NCBI RefSeq assembly: GCF_036053395.1
Contig: NZ_CP107942.1
Location: forward strand, 10,654,001-10,718,000
Source: Actinoplanes sp. NBC_00393
GTDB lineage: Bacteria > Actinomycetota > Actinomycetes > Mycobacteriales > Micromonosporaceae
Length of the DNA stretch: 64,000 nt
Direction: 5' to 3'
Notes under the pieces: model-generated
Told to the model about the DNA's origin: nothing
The model's input: the letters and a program-made list of their open reading frames with translations, nothing else
The model's database searches: none
Position numbers and translations under genes: made by a program
Part shown: one piece after another, positions 49,647-57,543 of the stretch
Numbering within the stretch: the stretch's first letter is position 1
Layout: each line of letters starts with the position of its first letter

Positions 49647-51104
49647 ATGACCATCCCGGCGACTCCGTCACCCGCGACCTCACCCGATGGCGACGTACCC
49701 CGTCCGGTCGTCGCTGCGCCCCCGGAGGCCGTACCCGACGATGTCGAGCTGGAGCGCCTCCGGGCCGAGGTGGCCACCCTGCGCTCGCAACTGGCGCAGA
49801 CCCGGCCCCGCAAGCCGGCGGGCGGCGGCATGGTCCGCCGCACGCTGGCCGCCATCCTCGTCGCGCTCGCCGCGTTCGCCCTGGTCACCAGTGTCGTCGG
49901 GTTGTGGGCCGCGCGCACCACGCTGAACACCGACCGCTGGGTGGCGACCGTGGCGCCGCTGCCGCAGGACCCGAAGATCAACACCGCGGTCGCCCAGTAC
50001 GCCACCGCCGAGGTGTTCCAGGTCCTTGACGTGGAGACCCGGCTGCGCGAGGTGCTGCCGCCGCAGGCCGCCTTCGTGGCCGGACCGATCACCGGTCAGC
50101 TCCGCGAGCAGGTCTACAACACCGTGCGCAACGTGCTCGGCAGCGAACGCTTCCAGGCCGTCTGGGTCGAGCTGAACCGCCAGTTGCACCAGCGGGTGCT
50201 GGCCGTCCTGGAAGGCACCAGCACGCTGATCAGCGCGCAGCAGGACCGGATCCAGATCGACCTGCTCCCGTTGATCAATCAGGTGTTGCGGGAGTTGAGC
50301 GCCCAGCTGCCCACCCTGTTCGGGAAAACGATCACGCTGCCCGATCTGAGCAGCGGGGCGATCCCGGAGAACCTGCGGCTGCGGGTCGAGGAACAGCTCG
50401 GGGTGACCCTGCCGGCCAACTTCGCGCAGTTCACCGTCTACGACTCCGGGCAACTGTGGGCCGCGCAGCAGGCCGTCGCCACCGCGAAACGCGACCTGGT
50501 CCTCTTCGTCGGCGCGACCATCGTGCTGCTGATCGCCGCGTTCGCGGTCTCCCCGCGCCGCCGGCGCACCACGGTCCAGCTGGGCATCTGGCTGATCATC
50601 GCGGCGGTCACCATCACCGCGATAGTCCGTGCGGTGCGCCGCCAGATCATCGCCGAGATCCCGTCGGGCGCCTACCGCGACGGCGTCGACGCCGCGGTGA
50701 CCACGGTCTTCAGCACGCTGCGCGAACGCGGCACCCAGATCATCTGGATCGGCGCGATCCTGGCGCTGGTCGCCTACCTGGTCGGCCCGGGCCGCTTCCC
50801 GGTCTGGTTGCGCCGCCAGGTCCGGCGCGGGGCCGCAGCCACCTGGCGAGGCATCCGCATCGGTACGGACGTCGCCGCCACCCGCGGACCGGGCTTCATA
50901 GCCACCTACCTGGACCCGATCCGAATCGGCGGCATCGCCGTGGCCGCCGTCCTCGCCCTGATCCTGTCGTCCTGGACCTCGCTGCTGGTGATCGTGCTGC
51001 TCCTGGCCGCCTACGAGGTCGCGGTCACCCTGATCGCCCGCCGCCACGACGACTCCACCGACCACCCGGCGACCCCGCCCGCCACCCCCCACCCCGCCAC
51101 CTGA
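49647..51104 (+). CDS. Integral membrane protein with N-terminal coiled coil, unknown function
   Basis: 485 residues. After a Pro-rich start there is a short coiled coil (VELERLRAEVATLRSQLAQT), then membrane segment 1 (TLAAILVALAAFALVTSVVG), a ~230-residue extracytoplasmic domain (LNTDRWVATVAPLPQDPKIN, NTVRNVLGSERFQAVWVELN, RIQIDLLPLINQVLRELSAQ), and four C-terminal segments (FVGATIVLLIAAFAV; LGIWLIIAAVTITAIVRA; ILALVAYLVGPG; VLALILSSWTSLLVIVLLLA). The 'LNTDRWVATVAPLPxDPxVN' block is common to actinobacterial membrane proteins with no assigned role. GAGGAG precedes the ATG. The Pro/His/Thr-rich C-terminus runs into a tandem repeat. Confidence 0.82.
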   Translation: MTIPATPSPATSPDGDVPRPVVAAPPEAVPDDVELERLRAEVATLRSQLAQTRPRKPAGGGMVRRTLAAILVALAAFALVTSVVGLWAARTTLNTDRWVATVAPLPQDPKINTAVAQYATAEVFQVLDVETRLREVLPPQAAFVAGPITGQLREQVYNTVRNVLGSERFQAVWVELNRQLHQRVLAVLEGTSTLISAQQDRIQIDLLPLINQVLRELSAQLPTLFGKTITLPDLSSGAIPENLRLRVEEQLGVTLPANFAQFTVYDSGQLWAAQQAVATAKRDLVLFVGATIVLLIAAFAVSPRRRRTTVQLGIWLIIAAVTITAIVRAVRRQIIAEIPSGAYRDGVDAAVTTVFSTLRERGTQIIWIGAILALVAYLVGPGRFPVWLRRQVRRGAAATWRGIRIGTDVAATRGPGFIATYLDPIRIGGIAVAAVLALILSSWTSLLVIVLLLAAYEVAVTLIARRHDDSTDHPATPPATPHPAT

Positions 51105-51130
51105 CCACCCACCCGCCACCCCACCCCAAC

Positions 51131-51250
51131 CTGCGACCTGCCCGCCCACCCTGCGGCCTGCCCGGCCACCCCGCGACCTGCCCGCCCACCCCGCGACCTG
51201 CCCGCCCACCCCGCGACCTGCCCGCCCACCCCGCGACCTGCCCGCCCACC
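51131..51250. repeat. 20-bp tandem repeat, about six copies
   Basis: Head-to-tail copies of CCGCGACCTGCCCGCCCACC; the first two are divergent, the last four identical. Directly past the stop of the membrane-protein gene. Not a multiple of three, so not coding. Confidence 0.88.
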
Positions 51251-51334
51251 CCAACCACCTGACAAGCCGCCGCACCCACCCCATCGACCCCGCCCGGCTG
51301 TCGCTCAGTGCTGCTTGCGCCTCGTCAAAGCAGC

Positions 51335-51342
51335 GCTGGGCG
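51335..51342. repeat. 8-bp target duplication, left copy
   Basis: GCTGGGCG next to the left end of the IS element, repeated exactly at 52733-52740. An 8-base duplication is what IS256-family elements produce. Confidence 0.75.
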
Positions 51343-52732
51343 GGAGTGTCAAGAAAACGGTGTAACTCGATTTGTTGAAGGTCAGTTACGGCCTGCGGTG
51401 AGGCGTCCTTCGAAGGCGAGGTCGAAGGCGTTGAGGGCGGGTTTCCAGCGCATAGTCCAGCGGCGCTGGCCGGTGCCGGTCGGGTCCAGGGCCATCACGG
51501 CGAGGTAGACGCATTTCAGGGCAGCCTGCTCGTTCGGGAAGTGCCCGCGGGCCCGCACGGCCCGGCGGATCCGGGCGTTCACGCTCTCGATCGCGTTGGT
51601 CGAGCAGACGACCTTGCGGATCTCGGCGTCGAAGGCCAGGAACGGCACGAACTCGGCCCAGGCGTTCTCCCAGAGCCGGACGATCGCCGGGTATCGCTCG
51701 CCCCAGACCTCGGCGAACTCCAGGAACCGCTGCTCGGCGGCTTGCTCGGTCGGTGCGGTGTAGACCGGCTTCAACGCCTTCGCGATGGCGTCCCAGTGCT
51801 GCCGGCCGGCGTATTTGAACGAGTTGCGCAGAAGGTGAACCACACACGTCTGGACCACCGTCTGCGGCCACACGGTGTTGATCGCGTCAGGCAGGCCGGT
51901 GAGGCCGTCGCAGACGGCCATCAGCACGTCCTCGACGCCGCGGTTCTTGAGCTCGGTGCACACGCTGAACCAGAACTTGGCGCCCTCGCCGCCGTCGCCG
52001 GCCCACAGCCCGAGGATGTCGCGGGTGCCCTCGGCGGTGACCGCCAAAGCGACGTAGATCGGCCGGTTGGCGACCTTCCCGTCGCGGATCTTGACGTTGA
52101 TCGCGTCGAGGAACACGACCGGATAGACACGGTCCAGGGGCCGGTTCTGCCACTCAGCCATGCCGTCCATCACCTTGTCGGTGATCGTGGAGATCGTCTG
52201 CCGCGACACCTCGGCGCCATAGACTTCGGCCAGGTGAGCGCTGATCTCCCCGGTGGTCAGGCCCTTCGCCGACAGCGACAGGACCATGTCCTCGACCCCG
52301 GTCAGCCGGCGCTGCCGCTTCTTGACGATCTGCGGCTCGAACGAGCCGTCCCGGTCCCGCGGCACGACGATCTCGACCGGGCCGACATCAGTGAGCACCG
52401 TCTTCGCCCTCGACCCGTTGCGGGAGTTCCCGCCGTCCTTGCCGGCCGGATCGTGCTTCTCATAGCCGAGGTGGTCGGTGATCTCACCGTCCATCGCCGC
52501 CTCGATCACCCGCTTGGTCAGCTGCTGCAGCAGACCACCCTCACCGGTCAGCTGCAGGCCCGCGGCACGAGCCTGCTCCACGAGCCGGCCGACCAGTTCG
52601 GCATCGACACTCCCAGACAAGGCTGCCGGGTCCTTCTTCTTGGCCACCGCGGAAGTATCCACGGCCTCCGTCATCATGGTCATCAGGTGCGTCTCCTTGA
52701 TCAGGAGTTACACCGTTCTTTTTACAGTCCCC
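51343..52732 (-). mobile_element. IS256-family insertion sequence, about 1390 bp, apparently intact
   Basis: One transposase gene between imperfect terminal inverted repeats: left 51343-51368, right 52705-52732, sharing ACGGTGTAACTC and a looser A-rich outer part (GAGTGTCAAG against GACTGTAAAAAG). It is flanked by the 8-bp repeat GCTGGGCG. That octamer is part of the 125-bp repeat unit (AGCGCTGGGCGTCAGC), so the element inserted into the first unit of the array. Complete transposase, paired ends and perfect duplication indicate a recent insertion. Confidence 0.88.
51382..52683 (-). CDS. IS256-family (Mutator-type) transposase
   Basis: 433 residues, full length for the family. Motifs: ITDHLGYEKHDPAGKDGGNS and PRDRDGSFEPQIVKKRQRRL in the N-terminal part, then the DDE core with Asp in YPVVFLDAINVKIRDG, Asp in VLMAVCDGLTGLPDAINTVW, the CVVHLLRNSFKYAG block and VCSTNAIESVNARIRRAVRA with the downstream catalytic Glu in this region of the fold. 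It cuts and pastes the element between the inverted repeats. No frameshift or internal stop is seen. Codon use is like the rest of the window, so the donor was probably another high-GC actinomycete. Confidence 0.95.
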   Translation of the reverse strand: MTMMTEAVDTSAVAKKKDPAALSGSVDAELVGRLVEQARAAGLQLTGEGGLLQQLTKRVIEAAMDGEITDHLGYEKHDPAGKDGGNSRNGSRAKTVLTDVGPVEIVVPRDRDGSFEPQIVKKRQRRLTGVEDMVLSLSAKGLTTGEISAHLAEVYGAEVSRQTISTITDKVMDGMAEWQNRPLDRVYPVVFLDAINVKIRDGKVANRPIYVALAVTAEGTRDILGLWAGDGGEGAKFWFSVCTELKNRGVEDVLMAVCDGLTGLPDAINTVWPQTVVQTCVVHLLRNSFKYAGRQHWDAIAKALKPVYTAPTEQAAEQRFLEFAEVWGERYPAIVRLWENAWAEFVPFLAFDAEIRKVVCSTNAIESVNARIRRAVRARGHFPNEQAALKCVYLAVMALDPTGTGQRRWTMRWKPALNAFDLAFEGRLTAGRN

Positions 52733-52740
52733 GCTGGGCG
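52733..52740. repeat. 8-bp target duplication, right copy
   Basis: GCTGGGCG, identical to 51335-51342, directly against the right end of the IS element. Confidence 0.75.
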
Positions 52741-53290
52741 TCAGCTGGGTTGGTTGGTTGACGGCCGGGGTGGTGTCGGCGGGTGGGAGGCAGCGCTGGG
52801 CGTCAGCCGGATGGGTTCAGCTGTCGTTGAGTGTCGCTTCCTGGGGCGGGAGGCAGCGCTGGGCGTCAGCTGGGTTGGTTGGTTGACGGCCGGGGTGGTG
52901 TCGGCGGGTGGGAGGCAGCGCTGGGCGTCAGCCGGATGGGTTCAGCTGTCGCTGAGTGTCGCTTCCTGGGGCGGGAGGCAGCGCTGGGCGTCAGCTGGGT
53001 TGGTTGGTTGACGGCCGGGGTGGTGTCGGCGGGCGGGAGGCAGCGCTGGGCGTCAGCCGGACGGGCTCAGCTGTCGCTGAGTGTCGCTTCCCGGGGCGGG
53101 AGGCAGCGCTAGAAGTCAGCTGGGTTGGTTGGCTGACGGCCAGGGTGGTGTCGGCGGGCGGGAGGCAGCGCTGGGCCTCAGCCGGGCAGGGTCAGCTGTC
53201 GGTGAGTGTCGCTTCCCGGGCCGGGAAGCGGCCATGAGCGTCAGCTGGAGGGGTTCGGCTGACGGTCAGCGCTGTTTCGGCGGGTGGGAG
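52737..53290. repeat. 125-bp tandem repeat, about 4.4 copies
   Basis: Units begin at about 52737, 52862, 52987 and 53112, exactly 125 bases apart, with a decaying partial fifth. Each unit has two similar halves, each ending GGAGGCAGCGCTGGGCGTCAG. 125 is not a multiple of three and the frames shift between units, so it does not code for protein. First units are nearly identical; differences accumulate to the right. Confidence 0.9.
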
Positions 53291-53425
53291 GGGACGCTGG
53301 GTGTCAGCTGGACCACCGCATCAGCCCGGTGGGGGCGCTGAGGCCTGGAGTGGGCTGGTGGTCGCGGGGGAGAGCGGGGACGGCGAAAATGCGGCGGGGC
53401 GGCGTCGTGCGTACCGGAAAGGGGT
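53291..53425. other. Non-coding stretch past the 125-bp array
   Basis: No gene seen. GGCGTCGTGCGTACC (53401-53415) followed by AAGGGG repeats the edge of the other array at 9.2 kb. Ends at a terminator hairpin. Confidence 0.5.
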
Positions 53426-53453
53426 GCCGGCCGGGATGTGATGCCCGGCCGGC
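53426..53453 (-). terminator. Terminator hairpin of the AI-2E/DUF1269/DUF2252 operon
   Basis: GCCGGCCGGG / CCCGGCCGGC, a perfect 10-bp stem with an 8-base loop, 22 bases past the DUF2252 stop on the minus strand; followed there by ACCCCTTTCC. Confidence 0.75.
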
Positions 53454-53474
53454 GCAAGAAGGGCCAAGCGTGAC

Positions 53475-54863
53475 TTAGATGCCTGTCTGGGCGCTGAGGC
53501 GGCCGTCGCTGATGGCGGCGGTGAACGTGCTGTGGTCGCGTTCGGTCTGGTCGGCGTAGAGCTCGGCGAACAGCGCCAGGCCGCGTTCGAAGCGGTCGTC
53601 GTCGCCGAGGTAGGCGGCGATCGCGATGCGGTCGCCGCCGCGGGCGTGGGCGCGGGCCAGGGTCCAGCCGCAGAGTTCGCCGTATGCTCGCATGCCGCGC
53701 GGGTCCATCACCTCGACCACCACGCCGCCCTTCCAGTCGCGCAGCTGCCGTACGTAGAAGTCGCGGGTCTTGCCGTCGAAGCCGGCGACCCGGTGCCAGC
53801 CGAGGAAGATGTCGCTGGCAGCCTGCATGATCCGCTGGCCGGCGACCACCCGCCGGCCCTCGTGTCGGTAGTCGGCGTCCGGGGTGTACGCGGCGAGCAC
53901 CGAGCGGCCGGCCTCCTTCACCTGCAGCAGCAGCGGGTCGTCGTCGTCGCGGCCGGTCAGCAGCACGATCCAGCAGCGGGTACCGACGCTGCCGACGCCG
54001 ACCACCTTGCGGGCCAGGTCCACGAAGTCGAATGCGTCGAACAGTTTCTGCCGGTCGTCGGGGAGGCTGTCGCGGAATCCGGCCAGCAGGTCGCGGATCT
54101 GGCTTTCCAGCTGCTTGCGGGCCACGTCCGGGATCAGGTCCTGGACCGGGACCAGCAGCGGCGGGTCGGCGACGATCCGCCGTTCGCCGTCGACCAGGGC
54201 GGTGAGTTTGCGGTACGCCTGCAGGTTGGTCCGGGTGCGAGCTTTGGCCCCGGCCTTCTCCAGCCGTCGCCGCCGTTCCTTGCCGAGTTGATCACCGAGC
54301 TGTTTCTGCAGTTCCTCGACGTCCGCGCGGGCGTACCAGACGTCCAGTTCGCGCATGCCGGCGAACTGCGTCATCGCCTCCCGGTAGCTACGGGCGGCGG
54401 CCAGGGCGATCGCGGCCCGCTCCTTGCGTTTGAAGCCGTTGGCCCGGCCGGCCAGGGCCAGACTCGCGACCAGCCGTTTGACGTCCCATTCGAACGGGCC
54501 GGGGTGGGTCTCGTCGAAGTCGTTCAGGTCGAAGACCAGGCGCCGTTCCGGTGAGGCGTACAGCCCGAAGTTGAACATGTGCGCGTCACCGCAGAGCTGG
54601 CTGACGAGCCCGGACGACGGCGTGCCGGCCAGGTCGGCGGCCATCACGACGGCCGAGGCACGCAGAAAGGCCAGCGGGGACGCGGCCATCCGGCCGTGCC
54701 GGATCGGCAGCAGTTCGGGCAGCCGGTCGGTCTCGTCGGCGACGAGCAGGTCGACCGGGTCGGGCCGGTCAGCCGCCGGCTGGAAGTCGGCGTGCAGGTC
54801 CGGTGGGACGCGTTTGCGGGCCGCCCGGCCGGTGGCCGCCCGGGCGGCTGGGTCGCTGTTCAT
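53475..54863 (-). CDS. DUF2252 family protein
   Basis: 462 residues of the kinase-like DUF2252 family: DETDRLPELLPIRHGRMAAS, then PLAFLRASAVVMAADLAGTP, QLCGDAHMFNFGLYASPERR (the GDxHxxNFG motif), FDLNDFDETHPGPFEWDVKR (DxNDFDE), and GSVGTRCWIVLLTG. The GD-H-NFG and DxND motifs resemble the catalytic loop and metal-binding DFG of aminoglycoside-kinase folds, so phosphotransfer is plausible but unproven. The C-terminal AYGELCGWTLARAHARGGDR is conserved too. Its ATG overlaps the stop of the DUF1269 gene (ATGA); last gene of a coupled three-gene operon. Followed by a terminator. Confidence 0.92.
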   Translation of the reverse strand: MNSDPAARAATGRAARKRVPPDLHADFQPAADRPDPVDLLVADETDRLPELLPIRHGRMAASPLAFLRASAVVMAADLAGTPSSGLVSQLCGDAHMFNFGLYASPERRLVFDLNDFDETHPGPFEWDVKRLVASLALAGRANGFKRKERAAIALAAARSYREAMTQFAGMRELDVWYARADVEELQKQLGDQLGKERRRRLEKAGAKARTRTNLQAYRKLTALVDGERRIVADPPLLVPVQDLIPDVARKQLESQIRDLLAGFRDSLPDDRQKLFDAFDFVDLARKVVGVGSVGTRCWIVLLTGRDDDDPLLLQVKEAGRSVLAAYTPDADYRHEGRRVVAGQRIMQAASDIFLGWHRVAGFDGKTRDFYVRQLRDWKGGVVVEVMDPRGMRAYGELCGWTLARAHARGGDRIAIAAYLGDDDRFERGLALFAELYADQTERDHSTFTAAISDGRLSAQTGI

Positions 54864-55354
54864 CGGGTGTGGTCGCCGAACGTCTCGAGCAGGACGTCCC
54901 GCTCGCCCTCGGTGAGGTTGGTGGCGATCAGCTGGCTGTGCAGGCCGTGGAAGCGTTCGCCGAGCCGGTCCAGGTTGCCCCGCTCGGTGACCAGGAAGAG
55001 GGCGGAGGTGCCCTCGGTGATCTGGAGCCGGATCTTCTCCAGTTGTTCCTTGTCGATGCCGGTGCCCGCGGTGGCCTTGGCGAGGGCGCCGATGCCGGCG
55101 CCGACCACACCGCCGACCACCGGGACCAGGAACAGGCCGCCGATCACGACGCCCCAGAAGGCGCCCCAGCCGGTGCCGTGCCAGGTCCGCTCGTGCTCGT
55201 GGTGGGTCTCCGGTTTCTCGGCGCCCTTGGGCCAGGTGACGACGGCGTGGTCGACGATGTGGACCAGGCCGTCGGCGGCGGCGTCCTTGAGGATGTTGGA
55301 CATCTGCTCCGCGCGGGTCGGGTCGTCGAACTTCCATACCGTGAAGGTGGTCAT
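54860..55354 (-). CDS. DUF1269 membrane-associated protein (copy 1)
   Basis: 164 residues. MTTFTVWKFDDPTRAEQMSN, LVHIVDHAVVTWPKG, then a glycine-rich hydrophobic hairpin WGAFWGVVIGGLFLVPVVGG followed by VVGAGIGALAKATAGTGIDK, and LRLQITEGTSALFLVTER-like C-terminal strand (IRLQITEGTSALFLVTERGN). DUF1269 proteins are associated with general stress in actinobacteria; the Gly zipper may insert in the membrane. Both ends overlap neighbours (ATGA): upstream AI-2E transporter and downstream DUF2252. Exactly the same length as copy 2 at 57.5 kb. Confidence 0.9.
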   Translation of the reverse strand: MTTFTVWKFDDPTRAEQMSNILKDAAADGLVHIVDHAVVTWPKGAEKPETHHEHERTWHGTGWGAFWGVVIGGLFLVPVVGGVVGAGIGALAKATAGTGIDKEQLEKIRLQITEGTSALFLVTERGNLDRLGERFHGLHSQLIATNLTEGERDVLLETFGDHTR

Positions 55355-56526
55355 GGGTTGCTCCTCGCGGGTCGTGGACGCCGCCATCCTGCGCCGTTGC
55401 GCGACGGCGTCTCTTCTTCCGGGGTGGTGGGGGAATCGGCCGGTGTACCGGACGAGATCAGGCCGTTGATCCATCGGGTCGACGGGTCGATGTCGACCAG
55501 CAGGCCCTTGGTGAGCAGCGTCAGCGGGATCGCCAGCAGCGCGCCGAGGGGCCCGAGCACCCAGGCCCAGAAGATCAGCGACAGGAACGAGACGGAGGCC
55601 GAGACCCCCACCGCGTCGCCGACGATCTTCGGTTGGATGACCGACTGGATCACGAAGTTGACCGCGCAGTAGAGCGCGATGACCGTCAGCATCAGCTCGG
55701 GTCCGCCCTGCAGGAGGCCGAGCAGCGCCGGCGGCACGAGGCCGATGATGAAGCCGATGTTGGGGATGTAGTTGGTGATGAACGAGAGCAGGCCCCACAG
55801 CAGCGGCAGCGGGACGTCCAGCGCCCACAGCAGCAGCGTGTCGATGACCGCCACGATCAGCCCGAACACCGTGGACACCCACAGGTAGCGCCGGGTGCCC
55901 TGGGCGAACGAGCGGAACGCGGTGACCACCTGCGGGCGTTCGCCCATGGTGGCGCGCAGTTTCGCCGGGAAGCCCACCGCGTCGACGCACATGAACAGCA
56001 CCACGGCGAGCAGGAACAGTGAGTTGGACAGCAGCCCCGCCACCCCGCCGAAGACCACCTCGACCGCGTGCGCCACGGTGCTGGGGTTCGCGCTGGTGAC
56101 GGCGGTACGCACCTGCTCCTCGCTGATCCCCAGCCCGGCGAGCGTGTTCACCAGGTCGGTGCGCAGCTGGGCGAACTGGTCCTGGTATTGCGGCAGCAGG
56201 TCGATCAGCCGGGCGATCGAGACGACCAGGGCGGTCCCGAGCGCGATCAGGATCAGGTAGACCGCGGTTATCGTCGCCAGCATCGCGGCCCAGACCGGTG
56301 CGCCGTGCCGGCGCAGCCACTCGGTGATCGGGCTGACCGTGACCGTCAGCATCAGCCCGAGGAAGACCGGCCCGATCAGGTCGGCGACCCCGCGCATCCC
56401 GGCGACGACGACCACCCCGCACGCGGTTCCGAGCAGGACGATCACGCCGCGGGGCAGGCCGGGCAGCGGGACGGTGGAGCCCGGCCGGACACCGTGACGG
56501 GCCGGCCGGGACACCAGGCGGTTCAT
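55351..56526 (-). CDS. AI-2E-family transporter-like membrane protein
   Basis: 391 residues with about eight membrane segments. Signature regions: LIGPVFLGLMLTVTVSPITE, WLRRHGAPVWAAMLATITAV, a long amphipathic periplasmic stretch (LIDLLPQYQDQFAQLRTDLV), then TRRYLWVSTVFGLIVAVIDT, LLSFITNYIPNIGFIIGLVP (the PNIGxxxGxxP motif) and VSFLSLIFWAWVLGPLGALL. The family name comes from a claimed autoinducer-2 exporter; several members exchange Na+/H+ or Li+. The ~30 C-terminal residues are Pro/Arg-rich. Its stop overlaps the DUF1269 start. First gene of the three-gene operon; no copy of the recurrent operator was found just upstream. Confidence 0.92.
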   Translation of the reverse strand: MNRLVSRPARHGVRPGSTVPLPGLPRGVIVLLGTACGVVVVAGMRGVADLIGPVFLGLMLTVTVSPITEWLRRHGAPVWAAMLATITAVYLILIALGTALVVSIARLIDLLPQYQDQFAQLRTDLVNTLAGLGISEEQVRTAVTSANPSTVAHAVEVVFGGVAGLLSNSLFLLAVVLFMCVDAVGFPAKLRATMGERPQVVTAFRSFAQGTRRYLWVSTVFGLIVAVIDTLLLWALDVPLPLLWGLLSFITNYIPNIGFIIGLVPPALLGLLQGGPELMLTVIALYCAVNFVIQSVIQPKIVGDAVGVSASVSFLSLIFWAWVLGPLGALLAIPLTLLTKGLLVDIDPSTRWINGLISSGTPADSPTTPEEETPSRNGAGWRRPRPARSNP

Positions 56527-56540
56527 GAGAGGGGCCCGAG

Positions 56541-56576
56541 CCGGCCGGGACCGCCTCCTCGAACGGTCCCGGCCGG
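56541..56576 (-). terminator. Terminator of the DUF7144 gene
   Basis: CCGGCCGGGACCG / CGGTCCCGGCCGG, a perfect 13-bp stem with a 10-base loop, between the DUF7144 stop and the AI-2E start on the same strand. It makes the AI-2E operon a separate transcription unit unless there is read-through. Confidence 0.8.
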
Positions 56577-56583
56577 GCGGGTG

Positions 56584-57027
56584 TCAGTACCGAACTTCAC
56601 GGCCGTGCGCGGTGAGGGCGTAGATCACGAGGACGTCGATGGCGATCACGATCGAGGCCCAGACCGGGTACGCCGGAAGGAACGCCAGGTTCGCCAGGGC
56701 GCTGAACACCGCGATGACGATGCCGACGATCCGTGCCCACATCTGCCCGTAGAGGATGCCGAAGCCGGCGCCGGCCGCGATCAGCCCGAGGATCAGGTGT
56801 GTCCAGCCCCAGGCGCTGTAGTCCATCGGGATCACGAGACCGCTGTTGGTGGTGAGGTAGAAGTCGTCCCGGAACAGCGCGACGAGCCCTTCGATGGCCT
56901 GGAACGAGCCGAGCATCAACAACATGACGCCGGCGAAGACGACCATCCCCACCCAGCCGGTCGGTTCCCGCCGGGAGGCCGCGTACGGCGGGTCGTCGTA
57001 CGACCGCCGGGATTCTGTGTCGGTCAT
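56584..57027 (-). CDS. DUF7144-like four-helix membrane protein
   Basis: 147 residues. After a polar N-terminus come four membrane segments: GWVGMVVFAGVMLLMLGSFQ, SAWGWTHLILGLIAAGAGFG, MWARIVGIVIAVFSALANLA and YPVWASIVIAIDVLVIYALT, with the FxDDFYLTTN loop after the first. The AIEGLVALF, WGWTHLILG, WARIVGI and DVLVIYALT pieces are the pattern of the widespread actinobacterial DUF7144 proteins; function unknown. GGAGATGGAG precedes the ATG. Operator site E lies 72-89 bases upstream, inside the preceding gene. Confidence 0.85.
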   Translation of the reverse strand: MTDTESRRSYDDPPYAASRREPTGWVGMVVFAGVMLLMLGSFQAIEGLVALFRDDFYLTTNSGLVIPMDYSAWGWTHLILGLIAAGAGFGILYGQMWARIVGIVIAVFSALANLAFLPAYPVWASIVIAIDVLVIYALTAHGREVRY

Positions 57028-57037
57028 GCTCCATCTC

Positions 57038-57316
57038 CTACTTATCAGAGGGTGTGCGGCTGAGACCTGATCGTGTGCCGGTCGTGGTGGCCGGCACGCC
57101 ATCCGTGACGGATGAACCCGCGCCCACCCGGCTCAGGCAGACCACCTGTAACCCGGAGTCGTCCAGGCGGGTGAGGAGTCTTTCCAGGTCGGCGTCGGAG
57201 AGCCGGCCCCGGATCGTGCTCTGGTACGGCAGAACCCGGCAGCGAAGGTCGCGCAACGCCATCCGCAGCAATGGGCCGAGAAAGCCGCGCACCCGGAACT
57301 CGTAGCGCTCGTACAT
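57038..57316 (-). CDS. Small protein, stress-cluster type, unknown function
   Basis: 92 residues. MYERYEFRVRGFLGPLLRMA, then LRDLRCRVLPYQSTIRGRLS, DADLERLLTRLDDSGLQVVC, giving a beta-alpha-beta ACT-like pattern (FxVRGxLxxxL, xTxIxGxLxDxDLxxLLxxLxxxGLxVV) that recurs in small actinobacterial proteins. The Ser/Thr-rich last 25 residues look untypical and overlap operator site E. AAGGAG precedes the ATG. Ends ten bases before the start of the DUF7144 gene on the same strand. Confidence 0.7.
   Translation of the reverse strand: MYERYEFRVRGFLGPLLRMALRDLRCRVLPYQSTIRGRLSDADLERLLTRLDDSGLQVVCLSRVGAGSSVTDGVPATTTGTRSGLSRTPSDK
57099..57115. promoter_or_regulatory. Repeated operator site E, inside the small gene
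   Basis: CCATCC-GTGAC-GGATGA, one mismatch to the consensus, same 5-base spacer, 72 bases before the DUF7144 start. Confidence 0.5.
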
Positions 57317-57386
57317 GGGAGAACTCCTTCGCTGCCCGTCGGTCGGCTGTTCCTACTGACGGTGGCGCAACGGTCACGTTCCGCGG

Positions 57387-57405
57387 CTCCCCCGTACGGG
57401 ATGAA
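57387..57405. promoter_or_regulatory. Half-site of the repeated operator (site F)
   Basis: GGATGAA (57399-57405) is intact, but the left arm CTCCCCC keeps only four of seven bases. 71 bases before the small minus-strand gene start at 57316, in the divergent region shared with site G. Confidence 0.35.
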
Positions 57406-57427
57406 CCGGGCACGGATTAGTCCGTCA

Positions 57428-57446
57428 TTCATCCGTCCGGAATGAG
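57428..57446. promoter_or_regulatory. Repeated operator site G
   Basis: TTCATCC-GTCCG-GAATGAG: left arm perfect, right arm with one change in the six-base core, same spacer; 98 bases before the DUF1269 copy 2 start. Confidence 0.6.
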
Positions 57447-57543
57447 GAGGAGTGGTCGCCTGCCGTGGCTCACTTGTCGTCGACGCCGCCGTGCCGCGCC
57501 GCGGCGGCAAGGCATAGACGCGCGGCTATGGAAGGAGAAAGTC

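Noticed and set aside
52831..53341. Chain of ~90-codon frames starting MSLPGAGGSA
   Set aside because: They recur every 125 bases and overlap each other in different frames; a product of the tandem array, not genes.
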